Part shown: in pieces, positions 22,992-30,127 of the stretch
How positions within the stretch are numbered: position 1 is the stretch's first letter
How the letters are laid out: every line of letters begins with the position of its first letter
Source: an uncultured Clostridia bacterium
GTDB lineage: Bacteria; Bacillota; Clostridia; Oscillospirales; Acutalibacteraceae
DNA length: 33,607 nt
Assembly (NCBI GenBank): GCA_937902305.1
Contig: CALDHV010000015.1
Coordinates: 1 to 33,607 of the forward strand
Reading direction: 5' to 3'
Position numbers and translations under genes: made by a program
The notes under the pieces: model-generated
Seen by the model: the letters and a program-made list of their open reading frames with translations, nothing else
Told to the model about the DNA's origin: nothing
The model's database searches: none

Positions 22992-23659
22992 TATCTGCGG
23001 CCTCCTTCCCGGCGGGGTTTGGCGGCGCCGACCAGCACCTCACCGCGGTAGATCCAAACCTTGACGCCGACCTTACCGTAGGTGGTGTTGGCCTCTGCGA
23101 AGCCATAGTCAATATCCGCACGCAGGGTCTGCAGCGGAATGGTGCCCTCGTGGTATTGCTCCACACGGGCGATCTCCGCGCCGCCGAGACGGCCGGAGCA
23201 TTTGGTCTTGATGCCCTTCGCGCCGAGCTTCATCGCGCGACCGATCGCCTGCTTCATTGCGCGGCGATAAGAAATGCGCTTCTCGAGCTGCTGGGCGATA
23301 TTCTCCGCCACCAGTTGGGCGTTGACGTCCGGGCTCTTGATCTCGACGATGTTCAGCAGGGTCTCTTTGCCGCCCAGCATTTTCTGGCAGGTGGCTTTGA
23401 GCTTCTCGATGTCTGCGCCGCCCTTACCGATGACGATACCCGGCTTGGCACAATGGATATTGATGCGCACCCGGTTGGCGTCGCGCTCGATCTCGATCTG
23501 CGCGATGCCGGCATCGTAAAGGGTCTTCTTGAGGTATTTCCGCAGGTTGTAGTCGGAGACCAGCGTATCGCCGAACTCTCCGTCCTTAACGAACCAACGG
23601 GAATCCCAGTTCTTGATCACACCGACCCGCAGGCCGTGAGGATTGACTTTCTGTCCCAT
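22991..23659 (-). CDS. rpsC: 30S ribosomal protein S3
   Basis: 222 aa. MGQKVNPHGLRVGVIKNWDSRW, a type II KH domain with CAKPGIVIGKGGADIEKLK, and the C-terminal domain (TKCSGRLGGAEIARVEQYHEGTIPL region). With S4 and S5 it lines the mRNA entry channel. GGAGGAG precedes the ATG. Confidence 0.98.
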   Translation of the reverse strand: MGQKVNPHGLRVGVIKNWDSRWFVKDGEFGDTLVSDYNLRKYLKKTLYDAGIAQIEIERDANRVRINIHCAKPGIVIGKGGADIEKLKATCQKMLGGKETLLNIVEIKSPDVNAQLVAENIAQQLEKRISYRRAMKQAIGRAMKLGAKGIKTKCSGRLGGAEIARVEQYHEGTIPLQTLRADIDYGFAEANTTYGKVGVKVWIYRGEVLVGAAKPRREGGRR

Positions 23660-23677
23660 ATTCTCTCTCCTCCTCGC

Positions 23678-24013
23678 TTATTCCATCTCTTTGAGCACCA
23701 GGGTGATATGCGAAGACCGCTTTTCGATGCGGTACGCACGACCCTGCGCACGAGGACGGATACGTTTCATAATGGGACCGGGGCAAACCATCGCCTCCGC
23801 CACATAGAGCGAATTGCGATCAAGGCTGAAATTGTTCTCCGCATTGGCAATAGCGGAGTTCAGCAGCTTGCCGACCGGCTCACTGGCCGACTTGGGGGTG
23901 AACTTGATGATCGCCTGAGCCTCTTCAACCGGCTTATTGCGGATGAGGTCGAGAACGATCTTTACTTTGCGAGGCGAAATACGGATATACGTTGCTTGCG
24001 CCTTTGCTTCCAT
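23678..24013 (-). CDS. rplV: 50S ribosomal protein L22
   Basis: 111 aa. YIRISPRKVKIVLDLIRNKP is the family start. The extended beta-hairpin loop that lines the nascent-peptide tunnel, site of macrolide-resistance changes, is seen at CPGPIMKRIRPRAQGRAYRI. Confidence 0.97.
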   Translation of the reverse strand: MEAKAQATYIRISPRKVKIVLDLIRNKPVEEAQAIIKFTPKSASEPVGKLLNSAIANAENNFSLDRNSLYVAEAMVCPGPIMKRIRPRAQGRAYRIEKRSSHITLVLKEME

Positions 24014-24037
24014 AATAGTTTCTCTCCTTTCAACCGC

Positions 24038-24310
24038 TTATTTTGTCGTCTTGGAACCGGCATGGCCCCGGAAGGTACGGGTGGGGGCGAACTCACCCAG
24101 CTTGTGACCGACCATATCCTCGGTGATATACACCGGCACATGCTTGCGGCCGTCGTGGACGGCGATGGTGTGACCGACGAAATCCGGGAAGATGGTGGAG
24201 GAGCGGCTCCAGGTTTTGAGGATGCGCTTCTCACCGGCCTTGTTCATTTCCTGAATCCGTTTCAACAGCACGGGCTGTACGAAAGGACCCTTCTTTACGC
24301 TTCTACCCAT
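24038..24310 (-). CDS. rpsS: 30S ribosomal protein S19
   Basis: 90 aa. MGRSVKKGPFVQPVLLKRIQ, TWSRSSTIFPDFVGHTIAVHDGR and HVPVYITEDMVGHKLGEFAPTRTF are diagnostic. Forms a head complex with S13. 21 bp behind rplB. Confidence 0.98.
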   Translation of the reverse strand: MGRSVKKGPFVQPVLLKRIQEMNKAGEKRILKTWSRSSTIFPDFVGHTIAVHDGRKHVPVYITEDMVGHKLGEFAPTRTFRGHAGSKTTK

Positions 24311-24331
24311 AAATATTGATCTCCTTTCGCA

Positions 24332-25165
24332 TTACTTGCTGTTACGGCGCTTCACGATAAACTTATCGGAGCGATTGTGGGTCTTACGGGTCTTGTAGCC
24401 CAGCGCCGGTTTACCCCACGGGGTAACAGGGCCGGGACGACCGACCGGGGACTTACCTTCACCACCGCCGTGCGGGTGGTCGTTCGGGTTCATAACCGAG
24501 CCGCGGACGGTCGGACGCCAACCCATGTGGCGCTTGCGTCCGGCTTTGCCGAGGGACACATTGCTGTGATCGACATTGCCGACCTGACCGATCGTCGCCA
24601 TGCAGTTGAGCGGAACGTTACGCATTTCGCCGGAGGGCAGGCGGATCATCGCCAGGTTATTTTCTTTACCCATCAACTGTGCCATAACACCGGCAGAGCG
24701 GGCGAGCTGAGCACCCTTGCCCGGGTACAGCTCCACATTGTGGATGAAGGTACCGGTCGGGATGCTGGCGAGCGGCAAAGCGTTGCCGGGCTTGATGTCG
24801 GCAGACGCGCCGGCGATAACGGTGTCACCGACCTTGAGCCCCAGCGGAGCGATGATATACCGCTTCTCGCCGTCCTCATACTGCACCAGCGCGATATTCG
24901 CGGTGCGGTTCGGATCGTATTCCAGCGTCATCACCGTGCCGGCGACATCCAGCTTGTTGCGCTTGAAGTCGATGATACGGTATTTCTGACGGTTACCACC
25001 GCCCTGATGGCGGATGGTGATGCGACCGTAGCTGTTACGGCCGGCTTTCTTGGCCTTGGGGGCCAGCAGACTCTTTTCCGGGGCTACCTTGGACAGCCCG
25101 CTGTAATCGACAACGGACATTCCGCGACGGCCCGGAGTAGTCGGCTTGTAAAACTTGATAGCCAT
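24332..25165 (-). CDS. rplB: 50S ribosomal protein L2
   Basis: 277 aa, full length. KSLLAPKAKKAGRNSYGRIT, the central SH3-like domains, and the C-terminal loop MNPNDHPHGGGEGKSPVGRP containing the conserved His region near the peptidyl transferase centre. A primary 23S binder. Preceded by a 109-bp gap from rplW containing a 14-bp palindrome. Confidence 0.98.
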   Translation of the reverse strand: MAIKFYKPTTPGRRGMSVVDYSGLSKVAPEKSLLAPKAKKAGRNSYGRITIRHQGGGNRQKYRIIDFKRNKLDVAGTVMTLEYDPNRTANIALVQYEDGEKRYIIAPLGLKVGDTVIAGASADIKPGNALPLASIPTGTFIHNVELYPGKGAQLARSAGVMAQLMGKENNLAMIRLPSGEMRNVPLNCMATIGQVGNVDHSNVSLGKAGRKRHMGWRPTVRGSVMNPNDHPHGGGEGKSPVGRPGPVTPWGKPALGYKTRKTHNRSDKFIVKRRNSK

Positions 25166-25229
25166 TTTTTGTTCACTCTCCTATTTTCAGGCTGCGCATT
25201 GGCTTGGCCTGGCTTAGCGGAGCGCGGTG

Positions 25230-25243
25230 CAGCCGCGCGGCTG
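25230..25243. repeat. 14-bp perfect palindrome in the rplW-rplB gap
   Basis: CAGCCGCGCGGCTG is self-complementary and sits in the unusually long 109-bp gap between rplW and rplB. It has no T run, so it is not an intrinsic terminator; it may be an RNA-stability or processing hairpin. Confidence 0.55.
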
Positions 25244-25274
25244 ACACGCTCCATACATTGCCTTATGTTCCTTA

Positions 25275-25565
25275 TCAGAACATGCCGTCGAAGAACTCGA
25301 TCGTCTTGGAGTCTTCGGTCAGGGTCACGATCGCCTTTTTCCAGTCGGACGTGTATCCCTCGAAACGACCCATACGGCGCTTCTTGCCCTTCATGCTGAT
25401 AGTGTTCACCTTGGCGACCTTAACGCCGAAGATCTCCTCTGCGGCTTTCGCGATCTCGATCTTGTTGGCGCCGTCGGCGACGCGGAAGGTGTATTTCTTG
25501 TCGCTCAGAGCGGCCACGGATTTTTCCGTGATGACCGGAGCGAGGATAATATCACGTGCATTCAT
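25275..25565 (-). CDS. rplW: 50S ribosomal protein L23
   Basis: 96 aa. DIILAPVITEKSVAALSDKKYTFRV and KVNTISMKGKKRRMGRFEGYTSDWKKA are typical. Located at the tunnel exit, docking site for trigger factor. The ATG overlaps the rplD stop (TGATG), so translation is coupled. Confidence 0.97.
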   Translation of the reverse strand: MNARDIILAPVITEKSVAALSDKKYTFRVADGANKIEIAKAAEEIFGVKVAKVNTISMKGKKRRMGRFEGYTSDWKKAIVTLTEDSKTIEFFDGMF

Positions 25566-26191
25566 CAGTTGTATACCTCCTCGATTTGAGCAACCGCGTC
25601 CTTGACCACGATGAACTTATCGCAGTTAAGCACGTCATAGACGTTCAGCGTATTGACCAGCGCGGTCTTAACGCCGGGGATGTTGCGGGCGGAAAGGATG
25701 ACCTTCTCGTCCTTCTCCGGCAGTACCAGCAGCACCTTCTGATCGTTCGCCTTGAGCGCGGTCAGCATGGTGACGATGGTCTTGGTCTTGATTTCGTCAA
25801 CAGTCAGCTTGGACAGCACCAGCATTTCACCCGCCGCAACCTTGGCGGAGAAAGCGGACTGCAATGCCAGACGGCGCACCTTCTTGGGCAGCGCGTACCG
25901 ATAGGAACGCGGCTTCGGGCCGAGGGCGATACCGCCGTGAGTCCATTGAGGAGCGCGGGTCGAACCCTGACGCGCGTGACCGGTGCCCTTCTGCCGCCAC
26001 GGCTTTTTGCCGCCGCCGCTGACCTCGGTACGGGTCTTGGTGGATTGCGTACCCTGACGCTGATTTGCCAGGTAGTTGATGACGGCGCTGTGCAGAACGG
26101 CTTCGTTCGGCGTGATACCGAAAACGGCATCGCTCAGCTCCATCGTGCTGGTCTTACGACCGGACATACTGTAAACAGATACTGTAGGCAT
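25565..26191 (-). CDS. rplD: 50S ribosomal protein L4
   Basis: 208 aa from ATG 26191 (MPTVSVYSMSGRKTSTMEL), behind GGGAGG; the longer frame to 26212 overlaps rplC and is rejected. The tunnel loop is seen as TRTEVSGGGKKPWRQKGTGHARQGSTRAPQW. In E. coli L4 represses the S10 operon by binding its leader; the leader at 27301-27655 is unrelated in sequence as far as can be seen. Confidence 0.97.
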   Translation of the reverse strand: MPTVSVYSMSGRKTSTMELSDAVFGITPNEAVLHSAVINYLANQRQGTQSTKTRTEVSGGGKKPWRQKGTGHARQGSTRAPQWTHGGIALGPKPRSYRYALPKKVRRLALQSAFSAKVAAGEMLVLSKLTVDEIKTKTIVTMLTALKANDQKVLLVLPEKDEKVILSARNIPGVKTALVNTLNVYDVLNCDKFIVVKDAVAQIEEVYN

Positions 26192-26208
26192 CTCAATTCC
26201 TCCCTTCC

Positions 26209-26844
26209 TCAAGCCTTCTTGACGGTGTCGGAGATCATCACGATGCCCTTGCGTGCGCCGGGAATGGCGCCCTTGATAGCGATCAGGTTGTTCTCCACGT
26301 CGATTTTCACGATTTCCAGGTTTTGCACGGTGACACGCTCGACGCCCAAATGACCGGCGCCTTTCATTCCCTTATAAACACGGGAGGGAGAGGAGCACGC
26401 GCCCAAAGAGCCGGCGTGCCGCGCCACAGGGCCGGTACCGTGAGACTCTTTCAAGCGGCCGTGGTTCCAGCGCTTGATCGCGCCGGCGTAGCCCTTACCT
26501 TTGCTGGTGCCAACCACGTCCACGTGCTCGCCGACCGCGAAGGTGTCCGCCTTGATGATGTCGCCGACATTGAGCGCGGCGCAATCCGCCAGACGGAACT
26601 CGCGCAGGGTGCGCTTGGGAGCCACATCCGACTTGTCGAAGTGACCTTTCATGGGCTTGTTGACCTTCTCGGCGCGGATGTCACCGAAACCGAGCTGTAC
26701 GGCATCGTAGCCGTCATTTTCCGGGGTTTTCTTCTGAACAACGACGCACGGGCCGGCTTCTACGACCGTGACCGGCACGACATTGCCCTTTTCGTCGAAG
26801 ATCTGTGTCATACCGATCTTCTTGCCAATAATACCTTTCTGCAT
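26209..26844 (-). CDS. rplC: 50S ribosomal protein L3
   Basis: 211 aa from ATG 26844 (MQKGIIGKKIGMTQIFDEKG), behind AGGAGGT. The central extension near the peptidyl transferase centre is seen as RWNHGRLKESHGTGPVARHAGSLG. L3 and L24 start 50S assembly. A 144-bp gap separates it from rpsJ. Confidence 0.97.
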   Translation of the reverse strand: MQKGIIGKKIGMTQIFDEKGNVVPVTVVEAGPCVVVQKKTPENDGYDAVQLGFGDIRAEKVNKPMKGHFDKSDVAPKRTLREFRLADCAALNVGDIIKADTFAVGEHVDVVGTSKGKGYAGAIKRWNHGRLKESHGTGPVARHAGSLGACSSPSRVYKGMKGAGHLGVERVTVQNLEIVKIDVENNLIAIKGAIPGARKGIVMISDTVKKA

Positions 26845-26896
26845 TTCTATACCTCCTTGGTTATTGGTTGATCGCCGTCTGCCTGATGCGGGCAAC

Positions 26897-26986
26897 CGCG
26901 GCTTTCCGGATCATTCCGGAGTTCCCGGTCGAACGCGGCGGACTTTGACCAACATGACCTCGCCTTGGGATCGTTACAAGCCGCGG
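26897..26986 (-). other. Long-range 9-bp inverted repeat in the rpsJ-rplC gap
   Basis: CCGCGGCTT (26897-26905) and AAGCCGCGG (26978-26986) can pair across 72 nt in the rpsJ-rplC intergenic RNA. The right arm starts 3 bp past the rpsJ stop. Possibly a processing or stability element. Confidence 0.45.
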
Positions 26987-26988
26987 GT

Positions 26989-27300
26989 TTACAGCTTGAT
27001 TTCGATGTCCACGCCGGCGGGGAGCTCAAGGCCCTGCAAGGCCTCAACGGTTTTGTTGGACGGTCTGAGGATGTCGATCAGACGCTTGTGTGTGCGGGTT
27101 TCGAACTGCTCACGGGCATCCTTGTACTTGTGAACAGCACGCAGGATGGTCACGACCTCTTTCTCGGTCGGGAGCGGGACGGGACCGGAAACGCGAGCAC
27201 CGGTGCGGTGCGCGGTCTCCACGATCTTCGCGGCGGCTTGATCCACCAGCTGATGATCGTAACCTTTGATACGAATACGGATTTTTTCTTTGACTGCCAC
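26989..27300 (-). CDS. rpsJ: 30S ribosomal protein S10 (GTG start), first gene of the superoperon
   Basis: 103 aa. IRIRIKGYDHQLVDQAAAKIVETA, the loop region GARVSGPVPLPTEKEV, and FETRTHKRLIDILRPS are diagnostic. S10 is also NusE, joining NusB in antitermination. The start is GTG 27300 with GGAGGCG 9 nt upstream. It is the first structural gene of a 31-gene minus-strand operon and is preceded by a long structured leader instead of tuf. Confidence 0.97.
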   Translation of the reverse strand: MAVKEKIRIRIKGYDHQLVDQAAAKIVETAHRTGARVSGPVPLPTEKEVVTILRAVHKYKDAREQFETRTHKRLIDILRPSNKTVEALQGLELPAGVDIEIKL

Positions 27301-27381
27301 TTAAAAACGCCTCCTTAATTTTTAGTTGGCGGGCGACGCTGAAAACCGTACACACCGCCGGGTGTTTCAAACCCGGCCATG

Positions 27382-27413
27382 AAAAAACCGGAAACTTGCC
27401 GCGCAAGTCCCGG
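27382..27413 (-). terminator. Intrinsic terminator inside the rpsJ leader (candidate attenuator)
   Basis: On the minus strand CCGG-G-ACTTGC pairs with GCAAGT-TT-CCGG around the loop GCG, followed at once by six T. It stands about 240 nt into the leader and 80 nt ahead of rpsJ. Confidence 0.75.
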
Positions 27414-27443
27414 GTGGCACAGCGTCCCGTGTCGCAGATCGGG

Positions 27444-27629
27444 TCATCGCAAGTCCGGCAACCTCATCCGTTGGGCAGACAAGGCATACCTGTTCCCGAC
27501 CGCTGCACACAGTAATCTTTCGCCCGGTTTGAAATCGGACATACTCCACGGAAAAACCGGCTTCATTGAGCCGCAACCTCCCGCTTCATCGCATATCGTG
27601 CAGTCGTGCGGATCCCGGAAAAAGGACAA
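27444..27629 (-). CDS. Possible leader peptide ORF upstream of rpsJ
   Basis: A 61-codon frame starts at TTG 27629, about 26 nt after the predicted transcription start, with GAGGGGG 4-5 nt before it. The product would be MSFFRDPHDCTICDEAGGCG onward, with four cysteines in all, ending RMRLPDLR. The last codons (PDLR) are the duplicate of the terminator arm, so a ribosome finishing the ORF would cover that arm. No family is recognised. The position favours a leader peptide, but the rare start codon and lack of homologues to compare leave real doubt. Confidence 0.4.
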   Translation of the reverse strand: MSFFRDPHDCTICDEAGGCGSMKPVFPWSMSDFKPGERLLCAAVGNRYALSAQRMRLPDLR

Positions 27630-27661
27630 ATTACCCCCTCGTTCCGCAATCGCGCTTGACT

Positions 27662-27690
27662 ATCATACCGCATATTGCCATAAAATGCAA
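27662..27690 (-). promoter_or_regulatory. Strong promoter of the ribosomal protein superoperon, with UP element
   Basis: On the minus strand TTGCAT (27685-27690) and TATGAT (27662-27667) are 17 bp apart. Directly upstream (27691-27722) lies an A/T-tract region with runs of seven A or T, a good UP element for the alpha C-terminal domain. This is the expected strength for ribosomal protein genes. Confidence 0.82.
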
Positions 27691-27792
27691 GTGTTTTTTT
27701 CATTTTTTTGAAAATATTTTTTTGACCGCAAAATATGGTGTTTGCCGCCACCGCCAACCACAATTTACGCGCCGGATGGACAAGCTTGCACC

Positions 27793-27867
27793 GTAGGGGC
27801 GACCTCCGCTCGCCCGCAACCGGAAGATCGCACAGAAGCAAAACGGGCGACCATTGGTCGCCCCTAC
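27793..27867. repeat. Palindromic intergenic repeat (MITE-like), 12-bp terminal inverted repeats
   Basis: GTAGGGGCGACC (27793-27804) and GGTCGCCCCTAC (27856-27867) are perfect inverse complements. Inside are two hairpins: GGGCGA/TCGCCC on the left (27797-27814) and GGGCGACC-ATT-GGTCGCCC on the right (27845-27863). No ORF. It looks like a non-autonomous dispersed element. Confidence 0.75.
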
Positions 27868-27868
27868 G

Positions 27869-27900
27869 CGCGGTGCGTCGAGGACGCCGCACCCTACGGC
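27869..27900 (+). repeat. 32-bp dispersed repeat, copy 1
   Basis: Begins CGCGGTGCG and ends CCCTACGGC. Matches 29526-29557 at 31 of 32 positions. It contains the inverted pair GGTGCG/CGCACC and abuts the palindromic repeat at 27793-27867. Confidence 0.8.
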
Positions 27901-27959
27901 TGCGAAACGTATGCTACTGCGTGTCGGATCGTCATTGGTAACAATCTTGTAACCTTTTA

Positions 27960-27988
27960 TTGACAAAGAACGGCGAATACGATACACT
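27960..27988 (+). promoter_or_regulatory. Promoter of the lipoprotein gene at 28025
   Basis: Perfect TTGACA (27960-27965), a 17-bp spacer and TACACT (27983-27988), 36 bp before the ATG, which has GAAAGGGG as ribosome binding site. Confidence 0.82.
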
Positions 27989-28024
27989 CTTTTTGGTATC
28001 TATGCACAGAAAGGGGAAAACAGA

Positions 28025-29500
28025 ATGAAAAAGCGCATCCTCCCACTCCTGTTGGTCGTCCTGATGTTGATGCTGACCGCCTGCGGGCAAACAACCCCCG
28101 CCGTTAGCAATCCGGGGAGCGAGGTTTTCTCCTCCGATGTCCCCGGCAAGACCCGCATTGCCAAAAAGACCCGTGCCGCAGAGCAAAGCTCCGGCGAAGG
28201 CTCCTCCGGCACAGAATACAGCTCCGAGAAGGTGACACAGATTGTGACCGAATTGTCCAAAACCAAAAAAACCAAGGTCATCAAGCCCGAGGTGGATGAC
28301 ACACCGGTTTTCACCGATGATATTGACAACGGTAAGCCGAGCAATATCGTCAAGGGTCTGCCGATCAACAACGCGGTCGCGACCATCCGTCCCACCGAGG
28401 ATATGAATGCCATCCTGCTCGGGCAAAAGGTCGTGCAGGAGGTGCGGGATAATTATCTCGGCGATTTCGAGCGCAGTCCGGCTTACTGCCAGAAACACAA
28501 AGAGAGCAATCCCGACCAGATGGTACACGTTTCGACCTTTACCATCATTAATAATAAGGTATATATGACCTACTACGCCAATACCTCAAATGCCGCCGAA
28601 AACCCGGACTATCAGGAGGCGCGGCTGGCGATCTGCACGCTCGGCAAGCCGGACACCCTGCAGGTCTACACCGTGCAAAAGGTCGGTGATGTCGTGGACG
28701 GCGAAAACATCACGATGGTCTATGACACCATCCTGATGCAAAAGGACAACAACGAGCTATACATTATGTGGACGGCGTGTGCCGGACAGTATTACCGCTT
28801 CTATTGCGTCTACAATATCAAGAACAACTCCTTCGGCCCGATCCGCGTCAACCGCTTCAAGGTCGGCAGCGTGGTGAACGATTTCTCCACCTCCGGCATC
28901 GACCGCGCGCTGACCGCCAATAACCTCGCGCACAAGGAAATGTTCTCCGACATCGGCATTATGCAAAAGCTGTCCACCCGTGTGGAAAACGGCGTGAAAT
29001 ACTACTACACCGGCGCGTATTCCGGCAATTTCACCTGCATCATCAAGAGCAAGGACCTCATCACCTGGCAGTATGTCTCCGAGCCGAACTTCAATAATTA
29101 CTCCAAGTGGGAAAACGCCACCTATGTGTGGGGCGATAAGGTGTACTATTTCGTGCGGCAGGAGGATAAGGTGCAATATGGCTTCCTGACCTATTTTGAT
29201 TTGAAGAAAAAGACCTGGGCCGCCCCCGTGCTGGTGCAGGATTGCCAGTCGCGGTCGGATTTCATCGAATACGGCGGCAAGCTGTACCTCTTCCACGCGC
29301 CGCGCAGTCGGGAGGGCTTCGGCGCCCTGCTGGTCGATACCAACGATCTCGCCAAGACCAAGCCGGTATTCGTCGCGGATATGTGGAGCAGTCTGTTCTA
29401 CGCCTATTATCTGCCGTACGGCAACGATGTTTATATGTCCTACACCGTTGACCGTCAGCACATTCGTTTGACCAAGTTCAATTTGAGTAAGTATTTATAA
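28025..29500 (+). CDS. Large secreted lipoprotein of unknown function, possible beta-propeller
   Basis: 491 aa. Signal peptide MKKRILPLLLVVLMLMLTAC with lipobox LTAC (Cys20). Residues 21-85 form a Ser/Lys/Glu-rich linker of low complexity, as in surface lipoproteins that must reach through the wall. From about residue 150 the protein shows repeated beta segments with aromatic turns: NNKVYMTYYANTSNAAE, ELYIMWTACAGQYYRFYCVY, DLITWQYVSEPNF, WGDKVYYFVRQEDK, GGKLYLFHAPRSREG and GNDVYMSYTVDRQHIRLTKF. The spacing resembles blades of sialidase- or glycosidase-type propellers, but no catalytic motif is recognised. It has its own promoter and shares the terminator at 29650. It sits alone between two ribosomal protein operons. 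Confidence 0.85.
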   Translation: MKKRILPLLLVVLMLMLTACGQTTPAVSNPGSEVFSSDVPGKTRIAKKTRAAEQSSGEGSSGTEYSSEKVTQIVTELSKTKKTKVIKPEVDDTPVFTDDIDNGKPSNIVKGLPINNAVATIRPTEDMNAILLGQKVVQEVRDNYLGDFERSPAYCQKHKESNPDQMVHVSTFTIINNKVYMTYYANTSNAAENPDYQEARLAICTLGKPDTLQVYTVQKVGDVVDGENITMVYDTILMQKDNNELYIMWTACAGQYYRFYCVYNIKNNSFGPIRVNRFKVGSVVNDFSTSGIDRALTANNLAHKEMFSDIGIMQKLSTRVENGVKYYYTGAYSGNFTCIIKSKDLITWQYVSEPNFNNYSKWENATYVWGDKVYYFVRQEDKVQYGFLTYFDLKKKTWAAPVLVQDCQSRSDFIEYGGKLYLFHAPRSREGFGALLVDTNDLAKTKPVFVADMWSSLFYAYYLPYGNDVYMSYTVDRQHIRLTKFNLSKYL

Positions 29501-29525
29501 GCGATTGTACGATAGCCAAAACCCA

Positions 29526-29557
29526 CGCGGTGCGTCGGGGACGCCGCACCCTACGGC
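29526..29557 (+). repeat. 32-bp dispersed repeat, copy 2
   Basis: 31/32 match to 27869-27900. The two copies flank the lipoprotein gene in the same orientation. Confidence 0.8.
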
Positions 29558-29608
29558 ACCGTCCCGACACACGCACAGACTTCCGGCTACGCTGAAACCA
29601 AAGCCCTT

Positions 29609-29643
29609 ATCGTCTATCGTCTATCGTCTAACATCTAACGTCT
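29609..29643. repeat. Heptamer tandem repeat (5 units)
   Basis: Three ATCGTCT units followed by AACATCT and AACGTCT, five contiguous 7-bp units. Same period as the tract at 3015-3042 but a different unit. Confidence 0.8.
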
Positions 29644-29649
29644 AAAATA

Positions 29650-29686
29650 ATCGGCGGTTACGGAAAATCCGTAACCGCCGATTTTT
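29650..29686. terminator. Bidirectional terminator between the lipoprotein gene and rplL
   Basis: A perfect 15-bp stem (ATCGGCGGTTACGGA with its complement, 29650-29664/29668-29682), loop AAA, followed by T on the + strand and a T-rich stretch on the minus strand. It ends both the rplJL transcript and the + strand lipoprotein gene. Confidence 0.9.
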
Positions 29687-29705
29687 AGTTGTTACAAAAG
29701 GTCGA

Positions 29706-30080
29706 TTATTTGAGCTCGACCTTGGCGCCGGCTTCTTCCAGCTTCGCCTTGATGGACTCGGCCTCGTCCTTTGCCACGCCGGTCTTGATCGGCTTCGGAG
29801 CGCCGTCAACCAGATCCTTGGCTTCCTTCAGACCCAAACCGGTGACCTCGCGGACAACCTTGATAACCTGGATCTTGTTGGCACCGACCTCCGCCAGAAT
29901 GGCGTCGAACTCGGTCTTTTCCTCGGCGGCGGGGGCAGCAGCACCCGCGGCGGCGGCAACGGCGACCGGAGCAGCGGCGGAAACGCCGAACTCCTCTTCA
30001 ATGGCTTTGACCAGCTCGGACAGCTCGAGAACCGTCAGAGCCTTGATCTCATCGATCATAGCAGTGATTTTTTCAGACAT
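29706..30080 (-). CDS. rplL: 50S ribosomal protein L7/L12
   Basis: 124 aa. The N-terminal dimerisation domain (IKALTVLELSELVKAIEEEFG) is followed by an Ala-rich hinge (about 35-52) and the factor-binding C-terminal domain with GANKIQVIKVVREVTGLGLKEAKDLVDGAPK. It recruits translational GTPases to the stalk. Normally rpoB follows; here the transcript ends in a strong terminator 20 bp after the stop. Confidence 0.98.
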   Translation of the reverse strand: MSEKITAMIDEIKALTVLELSELVKAIEEEFGVSAAAPVAVAAAAGAAAPAAEEKTEFDAILAEVGANKIQVIKVVREVTGLGLKEAKDLVDGAPKPIKTGVAKDEAESIKAKLEEAGAKVELK

Positions 30081-30127
30081 AATTCTTTTCCTCCAAACTT
30101 TTGTTGATTTTGTGTGTTGTGTTCGCC

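Larger units (their letters stand above)
27301..27655 (-). promoter_or_regulatory. Long structured 5' leader of the S10-spc-alpha superoperon
   Basis: About 355 nt lie between the predicted transcription start (near 27655) and rpsJ. It contains a possible 61-codon ORF (27444-27629), an intrinsic terminator (27382-27413), a GCCGGGT/ACCCGGC hairpin downstream of it (27357-27377), and a duplicate of the terminator's 5' arm at 27449-27458. The layout is that of a transcription attenuator. It is not recognised as a known leader family. Confidence 0.6.

Noticed and set aside
27382..27413. Terminator of a + strand transcript
   Set aside because: The T run follows the stem only on the minus strand, and no + strand gene ends nearby.
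29609..29643. CRISPR-like array
   Set aside because: Units are contiguous 7-mers without spacers; no cas genes.
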